Origin: Tubiluchus corallicola
Taxonomy: Eukaryota; Priapulida; Priapulimorpha; Priapulimorphida; Tubiluchidae
Direction of reading: 5' to 3'
Length of the DNA: 30,805 nt
NCBI GenBank assembly: GCA_030141605.1
Contig: JAQGDQ010001655.1
Coordinates: 1-30,805, forward strand
Positions 1 through 12,700 of the stretch are shown here, one piece after another. Made by a program: the position numbers and the translations under genes. Numbering within the stretch: the stretch's first letter is position 1; the number at the start of each line of letters is the position of its first letter. Below the pieces are notes generated by a model. It was not told the DNA's origin. It saw only the letters and a list, made by a program, of their open reading frames with translations, and ran no database searches.

Positions 1-46
<46 letters not shown>

Positions 47-66
47 GTCTCTCTCTCTCTCTCTCT
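1..66. repeat. (CT)n microsatellite
   Basis: Almost pure CT dinucleotide run with two or three interruptions, cut by the left window edge. Another copy of the same transposon family (10645-11020) carries a GA run at the matching place, so this microsatellite is probably internal to the element covering 1-417. Confidence 0.9.
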
Positions 67-417
67 TGCCGCACGCGCTCCGTTTGCCTTGTGCGGCTCG
101 GTGCCAATGTTCGGCTGTTTTCAATTTCAGAATTTCTAACACCAGCTTGTACGGAAGTGAGAGTACGGTATTACATATTGCAAAGATGTTGTTTTTGATT
201 TGACTATTTGACAAGTATAAAGGACTGGTCTTGAGAATAAAGCAGTTTTTCTTTCAATTGTTCTTTCCTTTAAGAACTGTATAACTCCATATTTTCTCTT
301 CGAAAATGTTTCTCCGGCATTCTAGCAGTTTAAAAATTTTCTGGATGCCCCCCCCCCCCCGAGGGGGCCTCACACGCCCCACTTCCCAGGGCCTCGCTTA
401 GGCTGAAATAGACCCTG
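1..417 (-). mobile_element. Non-autonomous hAT-like element, family B, copy A (partial)
   Basis: Read on the minus strand, the sequence ending at 417 begins CAGGGTCTATTTCAGCC and then follows the copies at 8423-9052 and 10645-11020: the GGCCCC-rich terminal block, a stretch matching GAACGCCGGAGAAGCATTTT with small changes, then the segment around 120-300. The inner end is cut by the window edge. The terminal sequence differs by one base from the 15-bp inverted repeat of copy B. There is no coding capacity. Confidence 0.75.
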
Positions 418-540
418 AGCACCCCCAGTAATTTCAACTACTGTTCCTGGTGTTCTTGTTTTGATGACATATAAATCAAAATTTTCCGTAACTGTGCCTG
501 AAAAGGGGGTTGATTAGCAATTATAATTGCCACTTTTTAG

Positions 541-756
541 GTGATTGACTTGGGAAGTGGAAAAGGTTACCTTGGATCGTATCTGTCTCTCCAACACGGG
601 TTGAACGTCATTGGTCTGGACTCAAACAGCAGTAACACTTGGAGTGCGGTTCATCGAGGGAAGAAAGTACGCAAGCACTGGCGTAGTCTCGTACGGCAAG
701 GAGAAGAAACTGCAAGAGATGCGAAAGAGGAGACTGTCCGTAATCAATGCCTCGGT
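541..756 (+). CDS. METTL25: METTL25 exon with SAM motif I
   Basis: Acceptor ctttttag at 533-540, then GTG ATT GAC in frame. It encodes VIDLGSGKGYLG, then NVIGLDSN (end of the second beta strand with its acidic residue) and KKVRKHW. A donor at 754 (CG|GTGTAA) would break the frame to the next exon, so I chose GGT|GTAAAT, ending the exon at 756 in phase 0 (72 codons). Confidence 0.85.
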
Positions 757-3700
757 GTAAATGGTTTCTTTTATGATTCACTTCATTTTTTATTGTGAAG
801 TAGTAGCGTGCAGAAAGGGCAGACGGGGCAATGGCCCGGAGAATCCATATCGAGAAGGCATCCAATTGGGGAGTGAAAAAAATTGTGTGCTTGCATAGCA
901 ACACTGTCCATAAGTTGGCAATTAAGCTCTTCTAGTTATTCATATATACTGAATCTCCATTTCATGAGGATCATTTTGATACCAAGTTCATCACTCTATG
1001 TTATTTCTAAGATGAGATAATCCACATTGAAGTTGAGGTGCAGGCTGTACATTGAAAAACATAATCTTGAGAAAGTCACTGTTAAAGTCAGCCATTGTTT
1101 TTTGTCGCGTTTACAAAACACTTAGCAACCGTACAAATGTTGGTTGCTACGGACTTTACAAGAACACGTTGAAGTTTTGCTTAAATCCAGTAGATGGCTC
1201 TTCCTGGCAAAGATCTGGGTTTGGCAATAGGAAAAACCAGAAGCAAAATGGCTGCTTCCAGGAACTACTATCAGAGTTTGAAAATACAAGTTTTTTTACA
1301 ATTGCAGTTTCTAGTTTCTAGGTAGAGAAATGGGTAAGAAGTTATGAAATTAGATTTTTACGATTTTTTGGACATTTTCTTGATAACTTGATGTTAGTAT
1401 ATATAAGGCCAATATATCTAGCATTTGTTTTCATAAAAAGCAAGAAAATGAACATTTGACCAACTTTTTGCTGCTTTCTACTTTGAAGCATTTCTACTTT
1501 CTAGTTTTAACTATGCCGACTTATGGACGGTTTTAGTTTGCAAGCGCGCATATTTAGTTTTCTGCTGCTAGTGCAAAAGTTTAGGCTTTAGTTTAAGAAA
1601 TGTGTGGCACAAATCTCGTTAACCAGAAACTCTGTCACTTTCCTTCAATGTTTTTCTAGTTGGTACTCAAGAGAAGAAGCACAAAGAGAAAAATGAAAAT
1701 AAAGAACGCCAGCGAGACACTCGATGATTGTGCAGCTGCTTTGCCCGACGGTCATCACGTCAATTCGTCAAACGACCAGATTAAAGAGTTTCCGCATACT
1801 TTGCTCGGCGACGACAGTCCCGTGCAAGAAGATGACGTCGGAATCGATGTTTTAGGTATGGACGTAGTCGATGACATTGTAGCAGAAATGTCAATAGACA
1901 GTTGTCTTTGTAAGAGCAAAAAAACCAGAGATCGTCCGAAGAAATCAACTTCTGAAGGTGACGTTCCACTAATCCGTGAAACAAGTTGTAACGTCGACGA
2001 CGGCGAGTCTGAGAAATATGGCCGTAAACCGTATTTAGACGAACGGGTTGACCGGGACCAGAATCCTGTTTATAAACCCGTAACGTACCGTGTTGGAACC
2101 GAGACATCACTAGCGGGATTACTGTCTTCGCGTGATGAAAAGTTTGCATCGTCAGAGCGGACATATCTTGTGTGTGGATTGCATACATGCGGAAACTTGG
2201 CAGCCAGCAGCTTGCAAAAATTTGTACAAGATGTCTCAGCTAAAGTATGTCTTCAGTATTTATATGTAAAATTTTATAGTAGTATACAGCAGCGGTGTGC
2301 AGATTATCTGACTAGCCGGGTGACATTAAACATTCCCGCAATTCTTGTGGGCCACTTGCAATTTTGTCAAGGAGCCAAGTACAGTAGGACCTAATAACGA
2401 TTTTTTTTGCATCCGATTTGCGCACATCATCACTACTGCATTACTACACTCAAGAAACTATTTTAGAAGTCATTAAAATTTATATTAAAACCATATATTT
2501 CGTCAGTGACATTAAGTGACAACGGTCTTGTAAGGGTTAATGCCATCTGATCTAGAGGAAAAAACTACCCGCACTATCTTTGCGATATTGGCGTGGACTT
2601 CAGCTGGATCGCGTGGGCCGCACTTTGATTACGTTGACAAACCTTCTCGCGGGCCGCACAAGATCTCTCGGCGGGCTGTACTTTGCACACCCCTGGTATA
2701 CAGCGAGTCTTCGCTTAACGACTCCCCACTTTTGTTACTTTGCTCAAAGCCAATTTTTATTTTATCAACAATTGTTTTACCAAATTTGATGCAGATTTTG
2801 CATAATTCTGTTCTAAAAATGCGCTACTAATTTAAACACTGCAATTGTTATATAAGTACGTACGTTTTTGCTTCCCAGCTGACCACTAATGCTGGCCGTG
2901 CGTGTCAAGGGAGATCTGGAAGCAAACTTTATATGAGGAGATGTTTTGCCTGCAACCTGTTGTTGCCTAGACTTAAACATCAGCTAAAGAGAAACCATTA
3001 GCTAAGCAAGTAAGATATGTAGGTAGTTTCGAGCAAGGAGAAAGAAATTAATCAGTAGAAACATGATTGAGACTCATAAAATATTTAATTTATATGATTG
3101 AAGCAGCATTGATTTTTGCCTCTAGAACATATCTTAAATCTTCTAAATTACTTTCCGTGGAAGTCTTGGTTTCATTTAACGACGTTTTGCTTGCATCTTC
3201 TTCAAAGTCTCATTCCATCTATTGCAAGCATTGAGGTATCAACATTTATTCCACCCACCCACTTATAACTGCAGCTAACAGTAAGTTCTTCTACTTCTAA
3301 CGATAGATTTGGTTGAAGTTGTTGAACATCTTTGTTTATCTTAGCTATCCAAGTTGTTTTTGGTTTCCCAGGTGGTTTTTTGCAAGGTTTTAAGGCTTCC
3401 TTTAAGGTGATTCTTACCGCTACTTCGGTTGGTAATCTTAGAAGATGTCCTAGTCATCTTAATCTTCGGATCTTGACTTTTGAGTTCAATAAATTTCTTT
3501 CATTCTAGTGTATATATCTTCATTTTTGATTATGTATGGCCATCTTATCTTTAAAACTTTTCTTAGAAGACTTCTATGAAATGTGTCAATCTGTTTTTCT
3601 TGAGTAATCGTTAAACCCCAAGTTGTCACTGTTGTGCATAAATATGTTAGTAACGTAAGCATTAAATAATCGAAGTGTTACTTTAAGACTTAATTTCTTG

Positions 3701-6700
3701 CTAGTTAATACATTCTTGTGCTGAGGAAAAGAATGCATTGCTTGTTGCTTTCTACTTTTAATGTCGTCTTTGGGGTTTAGAAAAGTGCCTGTGTACTTGC
3801 ACTTTTTGCCAAGACTGATTACCATCTCTAGCAATAACGTATTCTTCAGTTTTTGAGACTGGTTTACTTGAAGATTTCTTTTCTCTGGTTTCTTTTTTGG
3901 AAAATCCTTCTTTTATCGTTAGTTTGAATTTTTGCTTAATGTCGCATTTTGCCGGAACACATTAGCGTCGTTAAGTGAAGACTTACTGCACTTGCAAACC
4001 TGGAAATGTTTGAGAAACGGGATGATGCATGTTGCAAGTCTGGATCTAGTGTTATTTGAGTTTAAAACATTTTGTCAATTTACTTTTTCTCATACTTCTC
4101 AAACGTGCAGCATTTTAGCAACAGTTTATTTACAATTTTCGATTTCCAAACAATAATTCGTTAGAAAACCAACCATTTGCGAAACCATTTTCCAACGCGA
4201 TCGTCAAACGGCCTTTTCACTTTATTGCTATTCGGTATTTAATTAAAAAATAGAATTTTGCTCATTTTGTTTGGTGTTTTACACTGAACTTTTTAAAAGT
4301 CGTATCGAGAACAAAATTCAGCAAAATCAAAATCACTACAGTACATATCTGTCACATCGTGTGTTAATCACGAGTTTTAATCTGTTCTAAACCTTCTGCT
4401 AACTTAAGTAGCGAGAACAACAAGGAAAGATTTGTAAGAAGATATTATAAACGAGATTAGAAACGAGTCAAACTTTTTATTGATCAAATCTTTTTCAGAG
4501 GGGAGTGGAAGGAGAGATGAAATGCAATGGCTGCATATATAGCTTCTTAACATTCTCAAGTTGAAAATTTAATGTAACTTCTGTTAATTATGCAGCAATG
4601 CAAAATATGAAAATATTGTACTCGTATTTCAGCACAAAGGAAATATATTTAAAAATCTTTTAGCAGGGGCCCTAGTCTGTAGCCTGTAGGATAAACCGGC
4701 CCTGCTTACTGTTCTTGTTTAGTAACCACAATGTTTCTTCCTAGGCGTTATGCAATGTCGGCTGTTGCTATCATTTGCTAACAGAGCAGTTTCCTTTGGA
4801 TCAAAACGTCAGTCCGCAGCAAGGTAAGAGCCGAAAAATATGTGACTTCATACCACTCTTCAGATGAACAGCATTTTTACACGTACGTAAGTAAGTCGTG
4901 AGTTCTTAAATTACAGTCGGTACCAGTGGCGGCTCGTGCATACGTGCTGTGGAACTGCAGCACCCCCTATTTTCATTCGATATTATCGATAACATCCAAT
5001 AAAATAATGCTTTTCTTTAGGTCTTTCCTTATACTTGTACGGAACCAGAGCACGTGAGGTTAGTACTGTTTGCTTCACAGTGCAGCACAGTGGTGTGTTT
5101 GGCTGCTGTGCACATGCGGTCTGAGCCCAGGTAGAGAAAGTACTGTCACTCACACAGTTTGTTGTCTGTTGCCACCTGCTTACCGTGAATGGATCAAACT
5201 TGAACTGCGACAATTTAGGCTACATATGTTAGCTTCATGTTACACTGTATTAAAACAAAGGCTAAAAATTTTCTGAAGCAGCACCCCCACTAATTTTAGC
5301 TTGGAGCTGCCACCGGTTGACACCATTTATTAGACTCCCAGTTAAACGCCTAATTGACTCAAAAATGTCTGACATGGGCCAATCCCATTTAAATGTATAT
5401 AAAAACTGCCAATAATTGACTGAAATAACTCTGCGCTATTGACTTAACATTTTTGCCATGCATACTTAAAATATAAGGCACTTGTGTGTGACCAAAGGGC
5501 TTTTGCTAGTTTTATGTCCTCTTTACTTTGTTTTTGGGCATGTGTGTGCTTGCAAACCAAAACCGTCCATAAGTTGGTCAGTTAAAACTACATTGTGATG
5601 AGCTTCAAAGTAGAATGCACTAAAAATTTGGTCAATTGTCAGTTTTTTGTTTTACGTAAAAACAAATGCTGAATATATTGGACTTTTATATTTTAGCATC
5701 AAATTATCTAGAAAATGTTCAAAAATTGCAAAAAATTTAATTTTATAACTCCATGCCCACTGCTAGAAACTAGTACTGCAATTGCAAAAAGACTCGTATT
5801 TTCAAACTCCGATTGTAGCACGTGGAAGCAGTCGTTTTGCTTCGGGTTTTTTCTCTTTCCAAACCCAGATCTTTGCCAGGAAGAGCCATCTACTGGATTT
5901 AAACATAACTTCAACGTGTTCTTGCAAAGTCCGTAGCAACCAACATTTGTGCGGTTGCTAAGTGTTTTGTAGAAACGCGACAAAAAACAATGGCTGACTT
6001 TAACAGTGATTTTCTCAAGATTATGTTTTTCAGTGTGCAGCCTGCACCTCAACTTCAATGTAGATTATCTCAGCTTAGAAATAACGTAGAGAGATTAACT
6101 TGGTATCAAAATGATCGTCTTGAAATGGAGATTCAGGATATGTGAATAACTAGAAAAGCTTAATTGCCAACTTGTGGACAATTTATGTAAGCACACGTAT
6201 AGCAGGAAGCTATGTGCAATCATGTGAAGTATCATGTGTAAGCAATTTGTCATTAAAAATTGTTGCCATATTATTACTTCTTGGATTATGATTAAAGTTG
6301 CTGAAAATTTTGTCTACATTTAAAACATTTTGCTTTTAATCAAACTCGGTTCTTTTGTGTTTTTGTTGCAGACATGCAAAGTCTCACAAACGAACCCAAC
6401 TTTCCAATGAGCCAGTTTCTGATCGACCGGAAAGTGCAGTTGGGACGAACGGCGCGCCTCCTTGCCGCTCAACCAATCGAGCGTCTCGTTTCACAGTGTG
6501 AGGTACGCATAGGGCTGCCGGACGTCAGTTTCATGCGGGACATGTCCGGTATTTCATAATTTTGTCCCCTGTCCCAAACCGACCTTTCGGGGACACCCAA
6601 ACGTCACTTATTTAGTTCATCTTCGAATTTTGTAATAAAAATATATTTTTAATACATTCTTACGGTTCTTAGTTGTAAGTTCATAAGTAATTATAGTTGA

Positions 6701-9700
6701 TTTTCTCAGATTCTCTTGATGAAAAGAAACCAAATATAACGTGAAACGTAGTGTTGCTAGAGGCTTACACAAAACTGACACATCTGTTACCTGTTTGCAA
6801 TTTGCTTTGTGTTTTTAACTCATGTGACCAGGGTGCATAAGATTATGGATATGTATAAAATAAATAAAATTGCTTATTTTATGGATTTTTGAAATTTTAT
6901 TTCATGGATATCAATAAAATAAGAAATAGACTATATCTGGAACGAGATGCCCAGGGGGAAATCAATTAAAAAGTAAAAACAGGAGGCTTTAACGTGTTTT
7001 TAAACACGCAGGACTTAGTTTTAATTTTATCGGTTTCGTTTTAATTTTATCGGTTTCATATCACTTCAAATTTAATCAAATTTTACGAGACGATGCCTTG
7101 TAATTCATCACTTCAGTTCAAATAATTCATCTACTTTGTACGAATGTAGAATGCCCTCTAGGCTGAAGTATCCGATCCAATGCCTGTATTCAGTTTTGAT
7201 TGCCTTATTTTGTACAAAAAATCTCAAAAAAATAAAATATTTTTTTATTTTATGCATTTCTTATTTTATTAATTTTTCAAATTTTATTTTATAGATTTTT
7301 GGTCTTATTTTATGGATATCCATAATCTTATGCAGCCTGGTCATGTCTCTACTCTTATATAATATATTGGTCTGGGTGTGTACTAGGCATGTATAAATTT
7401 ATACGTATAGTAATACAGAGAGAGATTTTAAGAGTGTCCCGTGTTTATAATTTTCTAATCTGGCCACTGTTATGGAGATCGCTGACGTCAAGTAGAATTG
7501 CATGGAACATCGTAGAATGTTCCTGTCGGAATGACCGCCTTAGCGACTGGATTGTTCTCGAACATTTGTTCCAGAAGTTTCTGCAGTGCGCTATATCAGG
7601 CGAAGCAGGCTGCCGACACGGGATCGCACATCGCACACATTCTTGTATACTTACTTAAACGTTTTCCAGATTTTCACATTTAGTATAATCATTTCTTGTT
7701 CCTTCATACTTGTGTTATAGAATTCTCGCTCAATAAAGTAATAATATTTAACGGCGTGGTTTCCTGGTTTTCTCTACGAGCCTTCCGAGAGAAACAAAAC
7801 ACAACAGCAACCCCGGGCAAGCATAAGAAAGTTTATGGCTTTGAACCAGAACGGTTTAGTCTAGTGGTAATGCGTTTGCTTTCCGTCTGGGAGGTCGTGA
7901 GTTCGAACCAGCGGCCGGGTCATACCAAAAACTTTAAAAATGGTACCTGCTCTTGCCCTGCCAGGCGCGTGGTATTTAGGGTAAAAGTGGGGTAATAATA
8001 GTCTCTGTTATGCAGTTGTAGGTTGTTATTTACAGTCGGCGATAATAGCTTGTGCTAATGTTAATTGTTGACCCAAAAGCTTACTTTAAATAAAGATTAT
8101 TATTATTATTATTATTATTAACTTAACAATTATCTGAAATTGAACAGTTAACTAAATTTCTGGATTTTCTTCTTCTACTGCTACTAATACCACTAGAAGT
8201 TTTATTAGAGGATGTCTCAAATCAGATACTGTGCAGTTTAGCGAAAAAGAGGTTCTTGTTTGCGAATTATTGCTCAGTTGATAACCACATATTTTAGATC
8301 CTAGTTGGCTTCTTGTTGCCACTGTCTTGACCCCTGTCCACTGTAAATCTTGACCCCTGTCCACTGTAAAGCTTTCAGTAAACTTTTTTCCTGTGTAAAG
8401 CTGGCTTTTCAACGATGGTGACCAGGGCCTATTTCAGCCTAAGCGAGACCCGGGGAAGTGGGGCGTGTGAGGCCCCCTCGGGGGGGTTAGGCGCCACCAT
8501 GGTTGGCGTTCAGAAAATTTTTGAACTGCTAGAACGCCGGAGAAGCATTTTCGAAGAAAAAATGTGGAGTTACACAGTTGTTAAAGGAAAGAACAATTGA
8601 AAGAAAAACTGCTCTATTCTCAAGACCAGTCCTTAATACTTGTTAAATAGTCAAATCAAAAATAATATCTTTGCAATATGTAATGCCGTACTCTCACTTC
8701 TGTACAAGCCGTCTTCTGACTTTTCGTTTCGCAAAGTTATCAATTAACTCGTTAAAATCAAGGCCTTTTTGCTACATCCACATTCATTCGAATATTTGAC
8801 AGACCGTTTAACCGACCCTGGGTCATCGTCGAACGATTGTTGGTTTTGACATTTTTTAACGCACTGAAAAAGCGTTCACCGGACGAAACGGAAACAAGGC
8901 ATTGATAGGAAATGCGAAGCGCGACCACAATATTTGGACATAAAGTTATATATGTTCACATAAAGCAAAAAAATGTTACCTTGGCGCGAGGCCCCCTTTG
9001 AGGGTGAGGCCCCGGGGAAGTATCCCCACTTTCCCCCCTGAAATAGGCCCTGATGGTGACAATCAAGACAAAGGCCCAAAACCATCTTGACATCAGCGGG
9101 GACATGAGAGTCAGTCTGTCGAAAACTGAATCGCGATTTAAAAAGTTACTTTCTGTTATACCACGGCAGCCATCTTTTTGAACTCTCATTTAGTTTGCTT
9201 GACTCAAGTAATAAGTATAATATAATAAATATATTCATGACATTACATCAGTGTTGGTTCCTCATTTCAGTACCAGGAGATAGTAGAGAAAATTAGGGGT
9301 ACGCGGAGTCCGAAAGTTGGGAACCAAAGCTCTCTAATACAATAGTGATTATTGTAATTTATGCTATTAAATAAATTTTTATCATAATTATTATTAATAT
9401 TATTTGTTGTCGTTGCTGATTTCGTAGTGGTCATGGTTACTGTTGATGTTTTTGTTGTTGTTATTGCTGCTGTTGCTGCTGTCATTGTTATAGAAGTTAG
9501 AACTGTGACAAGAGCAGAGCGATTTCTTATTTTTGGCAGTTGGAACAATGTTAGTAACACACATAAATAATAATAATAATAATAATAATCTTTATTTAAA
9601 GTCGGCTTTCGGGTCAACAATTAACATTAGCTCAAAGAGGTATTATCCCGACTGTAAATAACAACCTACAACTACATGAGACTATTATTACCCCACTTTT

Positions 9701-12700
9701 ACCCTAAATACCACGCGTCAGGCAGGGCAACAGCAGGTACCATTTATAAAGTCTTTGGTATGACCCGCCCGCTGGTTCGAACTTATGACCTCCCAGACGG
9801 AAAGCGGACGCATTCCCACTAGACTAAACCATCTGGTCGAAATTTTATATGATATGAATGTGTGTCGTGATAATTATGGTGTAGGTGGCAGCACTACTCG
9901 GCCTTTAATATGCTGATTTAGTTGAAAATATACTGCTTTTTAGCCTTCAAAACAAAACCCTGGCAGAGAGTTAGCCCAAAAAAGCATCATTTCATTTGAC
10001 ATTTTAGGCCAAAGTTTGCATGGGTTCAATTTTGATGATCTTTTGCACTAACTGCTCCATTGTTTCAGCTTCCTAGTTTATCATTGTTTTACCGGGCCGT
10101 GTTACAAGCAATAATCAGAGACAGATATGGCTTTGAGGAAGTAGACCGGTACATCGGCCGATTGTTCACTCAAATCTCAGACTTTCCAGAGTACGTCACA
10201 AAAGGCCTAGCAAAGTTAAACTTGAACCCAGTAGAGGTATATACGATAAGGCTGTCATTTGTTGCAGTTTTAGCAATATGGTTGATCTTTTGTCATCACA
10301 CTTTTGAACAAGACTAACAGACTACGCTTACATCTTAGTTTGCCAGACAAAAGCATGAGACGTCTTACTGATACTAAGCTAGTACAGTAGACACCGTGTA
10401 TTAGACTCACGGTGATGTAGAATTAATTGCCTAATTGTCTCAAAAACGTCTAAGTACTGGCCGCTTGTATGCAAAAGTATATAAAAACTGTCGGTAATTG
10501 CTTCAAATAACACCGCATAATTGACTCTATATTTTTACACATAGAGATATACTCGTGGTTAAACTGATGTAATGACATAAAAAAGTGAGGGTCTGCCAAC
10601 TAGCGGTCGGCTTACGAAACAATGGACTTTGTCCGTAGTATACGCAGGGCCTATTTCAGCCTAGGCGAGGCCCGGGGAAATGGGGCATGTGAGGCCCCAT
10701 CGTTGGCGCCCAGAAATTTTTTAACTGCTAGAACGCCGGAGAAGCATTTTCGAAGAGAAAATATGGAGTTATACAGTTGTTAAGGGAAAGAACAATTGAA
10801 AGAAAAACTGTTTTATTCTCAAGACCAGTCCTTAATACTTGTCAATACTGGTGAACAGGTGAACAGCGCGCGAGAGGAGAGGAGAGAGAGAGAGAGAGAG
10901 AGAGGAGGCAGATTGTTTGCATAAACCCAAAAAAATGTTACCTTGGCGCGAGGCCCCCTAGAGGGTGAGGCCCCGGGGAAGTATCCCCACTTCCCCCCCC
11001 CCCCCTTGAAATAGGCCCTGAGTATGCGGGACTTTTAACGGACCAGATTTTGCCCGAATTTTCTGATGTCCATAAAAGCGAGTCCGGCAAACCAAGATAT
11101 GAGTTTACTATATGTTGTAGAATGTAGATAATGTCATTGCTGTCAAAGCATCACCCTCCTTTATTCTCCTTTAGTGAGTTTATTCATTCAAAATAATTTT
11201 GATAGATGTCAGCACAAGTTATATTACGTTTTCGCTTGTGTTTCTCTTCCTTGTCAAAATGCAACATCACGTAGCCTGTATGGTATAACTATACCGTATC
11301 AAAGTATCACAGCATGTTATCTACATCAGTTAAAACCATTGTCTGTTATTACACCGTATACGTTCTCACTGTTTTAGATTTCACGGGACGATATACTTGA
11401 ATATCTGCAACTTTATAGCGGATGGAAGCGGAAGCTGGAGGCGTTCTTCCAGTTTAGAGTTTGTCTTGCTCCAGCTGTGGAAGCTCTTCTGCTGCTAGAC
11501 AGAGTTTGTTTCCTTCTTGAACAGGTGAGACATCTTTCACTCTAACTCGTCATCTTCTTGAACAGGTGAGACATCTTTCACTCTAACTCGTCATCTTCTT
11601 GAACAGGTGAGACATCTTTCACTCTAACTCGTCAGCTTCTTGAACAGGTGAGACATCTTTCACTCGAACTCGTCATCTTCTTGAACAGGTGACACATCTT
11701 ACACTCTAACATGACATCTTTTTGAACAGGTGAGACATCTTTCACTCTAACTCGTCATTTTCTTGAACAGGTGAGACATCTTTCACTCTAACTCGTCATC
11801 TTCTTGAACAGGTGAGACATCTTTCACTCTAACTCGTCATCTTCTTAAGCAGGTGAGACATCTTTAACTCTAACTTGACATCTTCTTGAACAGGTGAGAC
11901 GTCTTTCACTCTAACTTGCCATCCTCTTGAACAGGTGAGACATCTTTCACTCTAACTCGCCATCCTCTTGAACAGGTGAGACATCTTACACTCTAACTCG
12001 CCATCCTCTTGAACAGGTGAGACATCTTTCACTCTAACGCGCCATCCTCTTGAACAGGTGAGACATCTTTCACTCTAACTCGCCATCCTCTTGAACAGGT
12101 GAGACATCTTTCACTCTAACTCGTCATCTTCTTGAACAGGTGAGACATCTTTCACTCTAACTCGTCATCTTCTTGAACAGGTGAGACATCTTACACTCTA
12201 ACTCGTCATCTTCTTGAACAGGTGAGACGTCTTTCACTCTAACTTGCCATCCTCTTGAACAGGTGAGACATCTTACACTCTAACTCGCCATCCTCTTGAA
12301 CAGGTGAGACATCTTTCACTCTAACGCGCCATCCTCTTGAACAGGTGAGACATCTTTCACTCTAACTCGCCATCCTCTTGAACAGATGAGACAGCTTTCA
12401 CTCTAACTCGTCATCCTCTTGAACAGGTGAGACATCTTACACTCTAACTCGTCATCTTCTTGAACAGGTGAGACATCTTTAACTCTAACTTAACATCTTC
12501 TTGAACAGGTGAGACATCTTACACTCTAACTCATCATCTTCTTGAACAGGTGAGACATCTTTCACTCTAACTCGCCATCCTCTTAAACAGGTGAGACATC
12601 TTACACTCTAACTCGCCATCCTCTTGAACAGGTGAGACATCTTTCACTCTAACTCGTCATCTTCTTGAACAGGTGAGACATCTTTCACTCTAACTCGTCA

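Noticed and set aside
541-754. Exon end at the donor CTCG|GTGTAA
   Set aside because: It would leave one extra base, and the next exon would then hit a stop after about 22 codons. The donor GGT|GTAAAT two bases later keeps the frame.
5708-6058. 116-codon minus frame, similar to frames at 1052-1321 and 17243-17425
   Set aside because: All three lie at the same place inside copies of MITE family A. The similarity reflects the DNA repeat, and frames break at different points in other copies.
7389-7658. 89-codon frame in a METTL25 intron
   Set aside because: The flanking exons already join in frame and match the human protein without a gap. It has no motif.
7853-7926. tRNA gene
   Set aside because: Box A and box B are present, but the acceptor arms do not pair, and the sequence continues into a body with an (ATT)n tail that is repeated at 9566-9842, so it is a SINE.
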